A DNA stretch of 64,000 nt from Gautieria morchelliformis (taxonomy: Eukaryota; Basidiomycota; Agaricomycetes; Gomphales; Gomphaceae), in assembly GCA_015179125.1 (NCBI GenBank), contig WHVA01000278.1, positions 1 through 64,000 on the forward strand, in the 5' to 3' direction. Positions 22,301-32,417 of this stretch are shown piece by piece (the stretch's first letter is position 1; each line of letters begins with the position of its first letter). Below the pieces are notes generated by a model that was not told the DNA's origin, ran no database searches, and saw only the letters and a list, made by a program, of their open reading frames with translations. Made by a program: the position numbers and the translations under genes.

Positions 22301-23113
22301 CTTCCTGCACTTCCGGCAGTCCATGTTGGACTTCGTGGTGCTGGTGGTGTTGGAGGTGCTGCCGCGTGCCTGTGACTTGCCACGACCCTTCACTGCGGCC
22401 AGGGCATTCTCATATGCCTTTAGTTGGTGCTCCTCGATGGTAAGTCTCTCGAATTCGTCGATTAGCGTACTAACCACCTGATCCGGCTCCAACTTGGCTT
22501 TAGCGTGTGCCGCGGACATTGTGATTGCATTGATCAGCGAGCGGTACGACTTGGGGAGTGATCCTAAGGTAACGGTAGTCAGGTCATCATCCATGAGTCC
22601 GGCATTCATTCCTGCCAGTTGCTCCTGCATCCTCATAAGGGTCTCCAGGTGTGTGCGGACGTTTGACTCATCTTCGCACTTGAGCTCGTACATCCGGCGC
22701 TGCATGTCTACTTTGACGGTGAGCGCCCTTGTCTCGTGCTTCACACATACCGCATCCCAGAACTCCTTCGCTGTTGATAGGTTCCGGACCTCAATGAGAA
22801 CACTGTCAGGGACAGTAGTGAATATTTGGGCCATAATCCTGGCCTCGCGCTGGTTGTAATCGTCCCAGCGCTTCTCTACACTCTCCAGTTCCTCCTCTTG
22901 CTCGCCCATTAGGGTGTGACCGTCGGGATAAGTGGGGATCGGAGGGGGGATCCGGGCAGCCCCCTCCAGGTGCCGTTTCGCGCCTCGAGTCGACGCTAGC
23001 GTGGCTAACGTTTGACTCTTCCAGGTAACCCAGTTTGTGCCGTCTCGGGCAAGCTTGGGTACGATGAACGACTTCGTGGTGGAGGACGACGTGGTGGGCT
23101 CTGCGGGGCCCAT
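19393..23113 (-). pseudogene. Copia-2 gag-pol polyprotein, several frameshifts
   Basis: Read on the minus strand from the ATG at 23,113 (MGPAEPTTSSS), which lies in the PBS. Gag runs to about 22,250 and includes the damaged zinc knuckle MDCRKCRKKG. Protease follows with VYDSGASGHMSPN near 22,115. Integrase has LHRRMGHISP, CTACVQAK, then HSDVWGP, TDRGGEYLS and PEENRVSERLN as the D,D,E residues. RT (20,364-19,393) shows KTRLVAQGFTQ, LEQTDIDGAYLN, YGLKQSGREWY and VDVDDLTM. Frameshifts are visible in the gag zinc-knuckle region (near 22,290 and in the G run near 22,228), near 20,565 and near 20,365. The frame then continues at 13,634 beyond Copia-1. The element is older and more decayed than Copia-1, and its protein sequence is clearly of a different family. 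Confidence 0.88.
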
Positions 23114-23117
23114 AACC
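23105..23117 (-). other. Copia-2 primer-binding site with embedded start codon
   Basis: On the minus strand GGTTATGGGCCCC follows the LTR end CCCTAACA without spacer. As in Copia-1 it can pair with the initiator tRNA-Met anticodon stem-loop, and the polyprotein ATG (23,113) lies inside it. Confidence 0.8.
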
Positions 23118-23308
23118 TGTTAGGGTTATTGCGCAGTAGCTGTGTAGCGTAAGCTCAGTGAATAGATATTTCACTGAGCGCATATGTATAACTGTACCTG
23201 TGTAGTGTAAGCTACACAGGGGTGAGCATCATACTCGACAATATACAAAGGGTGATGTGTACCTCAGTGAATAGATACTTCACTGAGGTACCACTATCTA
23301 CGAGTCTA
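23118..23308 (-). repeat. Copia-2 5' LTR, 3' part (rest at 25,322-25,441)
   Basis: The LTR starts at 25,441 (TGTTGGAGTAAGG on the minus strand) and ends at 23,118 (CAATAACCCTAACA). It is split at GTCTA by LTR-C. This part has three hairpins: 23,153-23,179 (GCTCAGTGAA / TTCACTGAGC), 23,197-23,220 (CCTGTGTAG / CTACACAGG) and 23,259-23,291 (GTACCTCAGTGAA / TTCACTGAGGTAC). Confidence 0.8.
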
Positions 23309-23881
23309 TGTTTTGGAACCCGTTGAACTAAACGTAAAACTGTGGTGTTAAACACAATTCTAAAGTTCAATCAGAGATTTGACTTTACAAGCACACGCAA
23401 GCTTCGAAACTATTTTAACGGAGAACCCAATTAAGAAATTATACTCCGGTGAACAATCAGAATCAGTATTAGTACAGGAAGTGTAGCAATAGAGATTTAA
23501 CTAAACACGTGTAGTTCTTAGATTATGCAATACTTTGTGAGGTCAAATAATGTTATTAGGCGTCCAAGGGTCCAGATACTTTAAGGGGGAAAGCTACCTA
23601 GAGTCTTAGGACCGCGGGTCGAGTGAATTAAAGACAACAATAATCCCCAAGACGTGAAAAGATAGTTCTGCGCTTGAACTCTTCCTCAGTTCAAGTATGT
23701 CACTATTCTTGTGGCTTTTCTGGTTTTCCAACTCAACAAACGTAGGATATTAACTCACTTACCCTGAGTTAGGTTAATATCTGCAGTGCGTTGATTGATC
23801 AAGAAAGATCAATTACTCAAAAGGCTATTAACCCACTTAACTCAGAGTTAAGTTAATAATCTATTGCGTGAATTGAATAAC

Positions 23882-24443
23882 TGTAAGAACCCGGCCTTTG
23901 GCCGGTTACTTACTGGTAGAACCTTCTTCCGAGCCCAAGCCTTGTGATATTCGTGTCCAAGTACATATGATCCTTTTCCGCGCACGAGCCCTAGCCCAAG
24001 CTGGAGTTCATATCCGACCTTGATCCCATGACCGTATCCCCTTAGTTACTGATTCCGCTCCATCACGCATCATTCGTATATTACCTCGCCCTGACCTCGG
24101 CCTCCTGACCTCGCCCTGACCTCCACTAATATGTTCGTCCCTGACTCGTACCCTCGCCTGTATATAACCCTCCTTGTATGCATTCCTACTCCTCAGTCTG
24201 AAAATCAACTATCGTATCCCTTCGATCCTTAGCTAGTTTCTAAGCCTCGCCTCTTAAGCCAAACCTCACCTCTTATTCGTTTACCTCTGAAGTTGGGACT
24301 CGTGCGTAGGGTCGGCGTAGCACATAAGCTGAAGCCAAGTCCCTCTCCGACTTCCCCATCCAAACCTCGCCCCGTAACCTCGGACCTTGCCTTGGGTTTC
24401 ATCCCCAACCTCGGTCAACCTTACGACGGATCGTATCTTAACA
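23882..24443 (-). mobile_element. LTR-544 copy A, solo LTR, 562 bp
   Basis: Begins TGTAAGAACCCGGCC and ends CGTATCTTAACA. The flanks are ATAAC and AAAAC, a 5-bp duplication with one mismatch. It is nested in LTR-C. It is homologous over its length to the reverse-oriented copy B at 27,835-28,378. A stem-forming CCGGCCTTTGGCCGG lies at its 5' edge. Confidence 0.88.
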
Positions 24444-24954
24444 AAAACTAATAACCAAGTCTATTAGATCACTTCTCAGAGTGCCATCCAATGTACAGGA
24501 TTACTAATCAGTTACTCTTAGTAATGTTGCTGTTCGCAGCGCGATTATTCAGAGCCTGCTGCAATTAAAATAGAGCACTCTTGTACTTCTCAGAGCCAAT
24601 CAGAGTTGCTGCAATCCTTAGACTGTAGCCAAGTCAGTGAGCCAGTACTTCAGTACAAGGCTGTGTTGAAGTCACACTTCAGTTACTCAAGGTATGAGTG
24701 GTTTGGTTGAAAGATGATTGATTGCTTCACTGCTAAAACTGCAGGCTATTTACACTGCATCTATCTAGCTTATGTAACTACTGCCAGGAACCTTGTAGAG
24801 GCTTCTACTACTGTGAAGAACCTTGTGGAAGCTTAGAGAAGCTTCAGGAAAGGTTTGGAAACTATTGGAAGGCTGTGGAAGGTTCTATTGCTATATTGGG
24901 TTAAAGTCACAGCTCTGTGACAGTAAAGCTAAGAGTATGTAAGAAACTCCCACG

Positions 24955-25160
24955 CTCATGTGATTATCATGTGACGAAGGAAAGTCATGTGACTTCAAGC
25001 TGGATTGAGGTCATGTGACTGTGTCATGTGATAGTCAGGTGACCGTAGATAATCAAGTGACTTTGAGGTCAGGTGATTGTCAGGTGATTGTCAGGTGACT
25101 GTGGATGATCAGGTGACTTTGAGCTGTTTTGAGGTCATGTGATAGCCATGTGACCATGGG
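24955..25160. repeat. Array of thirteen YCANGTGA words
   Basis: TCATGTGA, TCAGGTGA and TCAAGTGA recur thirteen times by eye in about 205 bp, all in the same orientation and at irregular spacing. The core CANGTG is mostly an E-box. The words lie near one end of LTR-C. A binding function is inference. Confidence 0.65.
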
Positions 25161-25441
25161 GAATTCTTAGCTAAACTATCAAGAGATTGTTGTACCTTGT
25201 GGACCCAATGTGAGTGTAGCATAGAAATATTGATACAACCTTTCTTGAGGACATTTGAAACTAATTAACTACCTAGTAAATGTTCATAAATAGGTAGCTA
25301 CTTTGTGGACGATCCCTAACAGTCTACTAGATATACGAGCTTGGTCAGCTATGACTGAGACAACCTATGTAACTACTAGTCCGGGTCGCGGGTTACCAGC
25401 CATGGCCCTGCGTCCTATGCTTATCCATCCTTACTCCAACA

Positions 25442-25984
25442 CAGGATGTGCTCACCAGGCTGACGGAGCAAGAACTAGTGGCAAAGGCGAATCAAGCAAT
25501 CAGCAACCTCGAAGAGGACCATGAGCGCACAGACATAGCCTTCATTGGGGCCAAAAAACTAGCAAACAGAGGGATAGTATTTGACCTTGAAATGGAGAAC
25601 GCAGCGAAGTGGGTCCAGAACAACAGAAGAACCTTTTTGAGCAAGTTCAGCGGATCAGCCATTATGAAAGATCGAGCACTGTCAGTGATAGTCAAATATG
25701 TAACACTGAGTCACTCACCTGACGCAATGGTGGAGATGAGGAAAATCGGATGAGACTTGAAGCTGCCCGCTGGCTCCCTGATGTCTACTCGCTGGATAAA
25801 ACCAGCACACAGAAGGACGGCGGGACAGAGGTCTGCCCATATCATCGCAAAGTTTGCCACTACAGAATCGGCAAACCAGAGCATAAGGGATGGACTAATC
25901 ATAGCGGGGAAGAGGACGTGGGCCAGAAGAATGAAAAGGGAGCCACGCAGATGTCTGAAATGTCAGAAGTACAATGCACGACAC
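25442..25984 (+). pseudogene. LINE-1 ORF1, middle piece with zinc-knuckle start
   Basis: This continues the frame left at 10,791: VLTRLTEQELVAKANQAI, then ENAAKWVQNNRRTFLSKF, then KFATTESANQSIRDGL, then the first zinc-knuckle cysteines RRCLKCQKYNARH at the border of R1275-c. One in-frame TGA at 25,751-25,753 (between MRKIG and DLKLPAGSL) lies where an Arg CGA would fit. The knuckle continues in the inverted piece at 27,685-27,795. Confidence 0.8.
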
Positions 25985-27684
25985 TGTCATGACGCGTTTA
26001 TTTCCTATACTCAGATGCTCTGTCCTCCCATTCCCCACTCCAGCTCCATGTTCGCTCTGATCTCCCTTGCCGTGTTCGGTGACCGATCTTTGATCTTCGC
26101 TGTTTGCGGCATTCACCATAGCCACGCCATCATAGCACGATCAACGTCTTTGGCCCGACTTGGTGGTTCATCATTGGTCCTATCACCTCCTCTGCTCAAC
26201 CCTCTTTCAATGTTGTTCCTATGGTCGGATTGTCACAACTCGTGTATTGCCTGCACCTAGTTATCCCCGTTTCCCCTTTTGCCACTCCTCCTCTGTGTTC
26301 CCTTGGCTTCACCCCTCACTTCGACCACTCCTCCCCTATGTCCTCTCCATTCGCCCTTTGTCACATTCACCGAACGGCTATTCGCTGCTTGCATCATTCG
26401 CCAGCAGGCATGCCATCAAACACAATCAACGTCCCCTACCCGGTATGATGGCTTGTCACTGGTTCCATCGGCTTCTCAATCCAACCCCTTTGGGTGTTCA
26501 TATGGGCAGGATGTGTTCGCAGGATGTCCCATCTGTAGGTCATGTGGGATCAACCCAGTAGACAAAGAGTCCGTGCAGGGTAGCATGTATGCAGGTCCCA
26601 AGACATGGTTTCGTACATAAGTGCCTTCGCCACCTTTACTCTCCATCATTTCATGTTCGCACTCCTCCCTCACTCTATTGTATGTTTATTTCATCTATTT
26701 TGTATCATGGCTGCGCACCCCTATCCAACCCTGACTCACGATGGCCTCTTTCCTATTTGCTGATACCTTACGAGCATTTGATATAAGTAGTTTACATTTG
26801 CATGTATATTCCTCAGTTCAATTATCATACGGCCATCTTGTGCAAACTTGACCTCGCTGTGATCATCGTCTTGAGCCTTCTCCTGCAGATTTATATCTTG
26901 GACCAGAAGAGGACTTAGGCATCACTGGTGAGTCCTCACACTTCATCTTCGTTACCTTAGCCTTCGAACTATTTTCTGTGCTGTCAGCGAAGGGCTCCGA
27001 AGGAGCACCTTCGCCGGCGAAGGGATTGTCGTGGCTTAGGCAACCCTTCCGTGACACCTTGCACGTTACATTGTCAAGTGCCACGGGCTATTTCGCTATG
27101 ACTGTAGATAGGGTGAGCTCCGTTTGGGCAGCCCTCTTATCTTGTGAACATTTGTTGGTTCACCTTTTGTGTTTTTATTGGAATTTGTTGAGCAAGAAAA
27201 TTGTAAAAAAGAAATCAAAGTTTTTTGCAGGGTTTTTTATGGGTTTCTTTGTGTTTTCACAAAGAAACTTATAAAAACACATAAAAAAACCCTGCAAAAA
27301 ACTTTAAAATTTTTTACAATTTTCTTGCTCAACAAATTCTAACAAAAACACAAAATTTTGTTTAAGTTTTTTTACATTAAAAATCCTTAAAAAATTTATA
27401 ATATCTTTACAGTTTTTTGAACAGTTTTTCAGACCAGAAAATGTTTACATGCCTCCAGTGTTAGGCAACCCTTCTGTGACACCTTGCACGTTACATTGTC
27501 AAGTGCCACAGGCTATTTCACTATGACTGTAGATAGGGCGAGCTCCGTTTGGGCAGCCCTCTTATCTTGTGAACATTTGTTGGTTCACCTATTAGCCGAA
27601 TGGCATACTTATTCACACAAATTATTCGGGCATTCGCTGTGTTCACTAATACACGATATTAATGCCTAAAAACCAATCTTGACA
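25985..27684 (-). repeat. R1275-c, reverse orientation, with foldback insertion
   Basis: Reverse copy from TGTCATGACGCG to CCAATCTTGACA. Without the 425-bp insert and duplication at 27,166-27,590 it is exactly 1,275 bp. The left flank is GACAC. The right flank (TCATG) belongs to the inverted LINE segment. Confidence 0.85.
27036..27590. repeat. 295-bp AT-rich foldback flanked by 130-bp direct duplications
   Basis: 27,036-27,165 and 27,461-27,590 are near-identical 130-bp segments of R1275. Between them lies a 295-bp insert. It holds a long hairpin (about 27,165-27,355; arms with TTGAGCAAGAAAATTGT and its complement, and a GTTTTCACAAAG centre) and ends ACATGCCTCCAGTG, resembling the terminus of the CACTG MITE at 37,891-38,467. 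A left-truncated MITE with a repair-type duplication is one explanation. Confidence 0.75.
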
Positions 27685-27795
27685 TCATGTCGCAGTTGGC
27701 GCATTTGAACTTGCTTGGGTCGTTCTCTTTGCACTCTGCTGTCCTGTGTTCCCCTCCGCACCTGTCCCAGCTGTCGCACTCGGCTGCCACATGTC
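27685..27795 (-). pseudogene. LINE-1 zinc-knuckle segment, inverted relative to the LINE
   Basis: On the minus strand this 111-bp segment reads HVAAECDSWDRCGGEHRTAE and continues to CANCDM. These are the second and third Cys-rich knuckles that should follow CLKCQKYNARH of the plus-strand LINE frame (25,984). It lies between two R1275 copies in opposite orientation. Its minus-strand 5' edge, GACAT, matches the GACAC left of R1275-c except for one base. That is what a target duplication would give before the segment was flipped. Confidence 0.8.
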
Positions 27796-29613
27796 TGTCA
27801 AGATTGGTCTTTAGGCATTAATATCGTGTATTAGTGTTACGATACGATCCGTCGTAAGGTTGACCGAGGTCGGGAGCGAAACCCGAGGTACGGTCCGAGG
27901 TTACGGGGCGAGGTTTGGATGGGGAAGTCGGAGAGGGACTAGGCTTCAGCTTATGTGCTGCACCGACCCTACGCACGAGTCCCAACTTCGGAGGCAAACG
28001 AATAAGAGGCGAGGTTTGGCTTAAGAGGCGAGGCTTAGAAACTAACTAAGGATCGAAGTTATACGATAGTTGATTTTCAGACTGAGGAGTAGGAATGGAT
28101 ACAGGGGGGTTTATATATGGGGGGAGGGTACGAGTCAGGGGCGAACATATTAGTGGAGATCAGGGCGAGGTCAGGGTGAGGTAATATATGAATGATGCGT
28201 GATGGAGCGGAATCAGTAACTAAGGGGATACGGGCATGGGATCAAGGTCGGATATGAGCTCTAGCTCGGGCTCGGGCGTAGGATATGAATCATATGTACT
28301 CGGGCACGAGTATCACAAGGCTCGGGCTCGGAAGAAAGTTATACTGTTAAGTAACCGGCCAAAGGCCGGGTTCTTACAATTAGTGAACACAGCAAATGCT
28401 CAAATAGCTTGTGTGAATAAGTATGCCGTCCGGCGAATAGGTGAACCAACAAATGTTCACAAGATAAGAGGGCTGCCCAAACGGAGCTCACCCTATCTAC
28501 AGTCATAGCGAAATAGCCCGTGGCACTTGACAATGTAACGTGCAAGGTGTCACGGAAGGGTTGCCTAAGCCACGACAATCCCTTCGCCGGCGAAGGTGCT
28601 CCTTCGGAGCCCTTCGCTGACAGCACAGAAAATAGTTCGAAGGCTAAGGTAACGAAGATGAAGTGTGAGGACTCACCAGTGATGCCTAAGTCCTCTTCTG
28701 GTCCAAGATATAAATCTGCAGGAGAAGGCTCAAGACGATGATCACAGCGAGGTCAAGTTTGCACAAGATGGCCGTATGATAATTGAACTGAGGAATATAC
28801 ATGCAAATGTAAACTACTTATATCAAATGCTCGTAAGGTATCAGCAAATAGGAAAGAGGCCATCGTGAGTCAGGGTTGGATAGGGGTGCGCAGCCATGAT
28901 ACAAAATAGATGAAATAAACATACAATAGAGTGAGGGAGGAGTGCGAACATGAAATGATGGAGAGTAAAGGTGGCGAAGGCACTTATGTACGAAACCATG
29001 TCTTGGGACCTGCATACATGCTACCCTGCACGGACTCTTTGTCTACTGGGTTGATCCCACACGACCTACAGATGGGACATCCTGCGAACACATCCTGCCC
29101 ATATGAACACCCAAAGGGGTTGGATTGAGAAGCTGATGGAACCAGTGACAAGCCATCATACCGGGTAGGGGACATTGATTGTGTTTGATGGCATGCCTGC
29201 TGGCGAATGATGCGAGCAGCGAATAGTCGTTCAGCGAAATGCGGGGAAGGGTGAACGGAGATGACATAGGGGAGGAGTGGTCGAAGTGGGGGGCGAAGCC
29301 GAGTGAACATGGAGCAGGAGTGGAGAAAGGGGAAACGGGGATAACTAGGTGCAGGAAATACATGGATCATGACAATCCAATCATAGGAACAACATTGAAA
29401 GAGGGTTGAGCAGAGGAGGTGATAGGACCAGTGATGAACTATCAAGTCGGTCCAAAGACGTCGATCGTGCTTTGATGGCGTGGCTATGGTGAATGGCGCG
29501 AACAGCGACGATTGGTCACCGAACATGGCAAGGGCGATCAGAGCGAACACGGAGGTGGAGTGGAGAATGGGAGGCCAGAGCATCTGAGTATAGGAAATAA
29601 ACGCGTCATGACA
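27796..29613 (+). repeat. R1275-d, interrupted by LTR-544 copy B
   Basis: Starts TGTCAAGATTGG and ends CGCGTCATGACA. It is about 1,269 bp without the nested LTR and its duplication. The flanks ATGTC and ATAGG do not match. The right flank lies deep in the LINE (before RT) while the left flank lies in the zinc-knuckle region, so the copy is probably a recombinant that removed the endonuclease domain. Confidence 0.85.
27835..28378 (+). mobile_element. LTR-544 copy B, solo LTR, TSD ATTAG
   Basis: Runs from TGTTACGATACGATCC to CCGGGTTCTTACA (544 bp) with ATTAG at 27,830-27,834 and 28,379-28,383. Removing the insert and one ATTAG restores the R1275 sequence seen in other copies, so the boundaries are certain. 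It is in the opposite orientation to copy A. Confidence 0.95.
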
Positions 29614-30388
29614 ATAGGTACGCCTCAACGGGTGCATCAGATGGAGGACTGGCGAGGGTGCCAACATTGGTGGCACACGGAGAGAACGGCACGAGAGAAG
29701 TGGCTGAAACGAATGAGCAGAAGGCGGACATGTTGTTCAACACGTTCTTTCCCAGAACGAAGGATGGAGTGGAACAAATTCCGACAAACTATGAATATCC
29801 TCCTCCAGCATTCGAATACCAGCCGATAACCGACGAACAGCTATGGAGAACCGTAGACAGACTCAACTGATTCAACCCCCCAGGAGAGAACGGTATCCCC
29901 AACGAGCTTATAAAACAATGTATTGACGTCCTCTTACCTTACATATGCCCTCTTTTACGTGCGACCTTCGATCTTGAGGTATACCCAGTGGAGTGGAGAG
30001 ACTCCATCATGAAGGCCCTGTGAAAGCCAGGGAAAGCTGACTACATGGTCCCAGGCGCATATAGACCTATAGCTCTGCTCAATACGATAGGCAAGGTGCT
30101 GTCAGCATGTGTAGCAGAAGATCTAGTGAAGATGTCAGAGAGATACCGACTGCTACCTGACAACCATTTTGGATGTAGGCCGGGAAGGACAACCACTGAC
30201 GCCATACACTACATGGTAGGACAAGTGAAGGACGCATGGAGAAGAGGGAAGGTACTGGGGGTACTGTACCTGGACATCAAGGGGGCCTTCCCTAGCATCG
30301 TACTAGACAGACTCACTCACAACATGCACAGGAGAGGAATACCACGCGAGTACATGGACTGGATAAACAGGAAGGTCCATAATAGACT
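29614..30388 (+). pseudogene. LINE-1 pre-RT linker and RT N-terminal half
   Basis: The frame ASDGGLARVPTLVAHGENGT then FNTFFPRTKD, PITDEQLWRTVDRLN and PGENGIPNELIKQC is the linker and fingers region of LINE RTs. GAYRPIALLNTIGKVLSACV and HFGCRPGRTTTDAIHYMV then VLGVLYLDIKGAFPSI carry the first catalytic Asp (LDIKGAF). Two in-frame TGA codons, 29,868-29,870 and 30,021-30,023, both lie where Arg would fit. The frame is cut at NRL by R1275-e and resumes at 31,664. Confidence 0.85.
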
Positions 30389-31663
30389 TGTCAAGATTGG
30401 TTTTTAGGTGTTAATATCGTGTATTAGTGAACACAGCGAATGCCCGAATAACTTGTGCGAAGAGATATGCCATTCGGCGAATAAGTGAACCGAGAAATGT
30501 TCACGAAACAAAGGGGTTGCCTGAACGGGGCTCGCCCTGTCTACAGTCATAGCGGAACAGCTCGCAACACTTGACGACACAACGTGCAAGATATTGCAGA
30601 AGGGCTGTCTAAGTTTCGACAGTCCCTTCGCTGGCGAAGGTACTCCTTAGGAGCCCTTCGCCAACAGTATAGAAGGTAGTTCGAAGGCTAGGGTAACGGA
30701 GATGAAGTATGAGAACTCACCAGTGGTGCCTAAGTCCTTGGCTGGTCGAAGATAGGGATCTTCAAGGAGAGGCTCAAGGCGATGATCACAGCGAGGTCGA
30801 GTTTGCACAAGATGGACGACGTATGATAATTGAACTGGGGAATATACATGCGAATGTAAACTACTTATATCGAATGCTCGTACGGTATCAGCGAATAGGA
30901 AAGAGGCCGTCACAAGTCAGGGTTGGATAGGGGCGCGCAGTCATGATACAGCATAGATGAAATAAACATACAATAGAATGTGAGGAGAGGGGGAATATGA
31001 AACGACGGAGAGTAAAGGTGGCGAAGGCACTTATGGACAAAACCATGTCTTGGGACCCGCATACATGCTTCCCTGCACGGACTCTTGGTCTACTGGGTCG
31101 ATTCCGCACGACCTATGGAAGGGATGCCCTGCGAACACATTTTGACCATACGAACACCCAATGGGGTTGGATTAAGAAGACGATGGGGTTAATGATGAAC
31201 CATCGTGCCGGGTGAATGGCATCGATCGTATTTGATGGCGTGCCTGCTGGTGAATGATGCGAGCAGCGACTAACCGTTCGGCGAAATGCAAGGAAGGGCG
31301 AACAGAGGTGACCTAGTGGGGGAGAGGTCGAGGTAGAGGGTGAAGCCGAGCGAACACCGAGGAGGAGTAGCGAAAGGGAAAACGGGGATACCAAGGTGTG
31401 GGAAATACACTGGTCATGGAAATCCAACTATCAGAACACCATCAGGGGAGGGTCAAACAGCGGGGGTAGTAGACCCAGTGATGACTTGTCAAGTCAGTCC
31501 AAAACCGTTGGTCGTGCGTTTTAACAGCGTGGCGGTGGTAGCGGGCGCTAATCAGCGAAGATCGGTTGCCGAACATGACAATAGCGATCGGAACGAACAC
31601 GGAAATGGGGTGAGAAATGTCAGGACAGAGCACCTGAGTATGAGGACTAAACGCGTCATGACA
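30389..31663 (+). repeat. R1275-e, 1,275 bp, TSD AGACT
   Basis: Complete copy with perfect AGACT duplications at 30,384-30,388 and 31,664-31,668. The LINE RT codons join across it without loss. This copy, with the ones at 32,418 and 43,390, defines the element: TG...CA ends, TGTCA/TGACA terminal inverted repeat and a 5-bp duplication. These are the marks of an LTR. Confidence 0.95.
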
Positions 31664-32417
31664 AGACTCACCGCCGTCAGCCTGGATGACTATATGTCAG
31701 CAACCAGACCCATAGAGCGAGGCATGGACCAGGGTTGCCCCCTGTCCGCAATCGCATACCAGTTCTACAACGGGGATCTACTCAACATTGTGCAGAGCAA
31801 GAGGGGAGAGGGTAGTGTGGGATTTGTTGACGACACCCTTAACAGCGGAAGGGAAGGACCTACATGAGGCTTTCAGAAGGTTGACGGATATAATGGTTAG
31901 TCCCAGGGGAGCATACAGCTGGGTGGAGGAGCACCAATGCCAGTTTGCAGTGGAAAATTCAGGCTGATGGGGCTTACCAGATGAAGAGAGAAAGACCCAG
32001 CGAGACCGAGGAAGACCAGGCCAGTAACGAGGCCGTCGATAAAGATAGGGCGACATATAGTGCGGCCCACAATGACACATAAGTTCCTGGGGGTGATAAT
32101 GGACCAGGAACTGAGATTCAAGGAGCACGTCAACTATGCTTTAAAGAAAGGGGAAGCATACATAGGTCAATACAAGAGACTAGCGAAGCCGATGAGGGGC
32201 ATAATAGCTAAGTACATGAGGACCTATTATCTGACAGTCACAGTACCGAGAATGTTATATGCTGCTGACATTTTCCTCACGCCAGCGACAGAGAGGGGCA
32301 AGGGCACCAAAGGTTTCATGAACAAGCTAAGTAGAATCCAAAGAAAAGTCACACTAGACATCATGGGAGCACTCAAAACTACGGCCACCGACACGCTCGA
32401 TGCACATGCTAACCTTC
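31664..32417 (+). pseudogene. LINE-1 RT C-terminal half
   Basis: Starts TAVSLDDYMSATRPIERG, then MDQGCPLSAIAYQFYNGDLL (RT motif with DQGCPLS) and VGFVDDT, the catalytic pair FVDD. A 1-nt insertion near 31,845 shifts the frame after VDDTL. The downstream frame continues with KFLGVIMDQELRFKEHVNYA and MRTYYLTVTVPRMLYAADIF. It ends at DTLDAHANLL where R1275-f is inserted. Confidence 0.82.

Larger units (their letters stand above)
23309..25321. mobile_element. LTR-C, solo LTR-like insertion, TSD GTCTA
   Basis: Runs from TGTTTTGGAACCCG to GATCCCTAACA and is flanked by GTCTA at 23,304-23,308 and 25,322-25,326. It is 1,446 bp after removal of the nested LTR-544 copy. There is no coding sequence. It contains paired GAGTTA/TTAACTC words near 23,750-23,870 and a dense E-box-like array at 24,955-25,160. 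Its length suggests a long solo LTR. Confidence 0.75.
10792..25441 (-). mobile_element. Copia-2, minus strand, with nested elements; TSD CAGGA
   Basis: A Ty1/Copia element read from 25,441 down to 10,792 and flanked by CAGGA at 10,787-10,791 and 25,442-25,446. The 5' LTR (about 306 bp) is 25,441-25,322 plus 23,308-23,118, split by a 2-kb insertion. It is followed directly by the PBS at 23,117-23,105 and the polyprotein. The 3' LTR is reduced to 22 bp (10,792-10,813), with a purine-rich tract and tail at 12,089-12,164. Copia-1 and two R1275 copies lie inside. Confidence 0.85.

Noticed and set aside
23118-25321. Single LTR with TGTTAGGG...CCCTAACA ends
   Set aside because: The GTCTA duplication and the CAGGA flanks show that the CCCTAACA at 25,321 belongs to a nested insertion and that the Copia-2 LTR ends at 25,441.
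28984-29676. 230-codon minus-strand ORF
   Set aside because: Mostly R1275-d read backwards. The frame is open by chance, and similar frames in other copies are broken differently.
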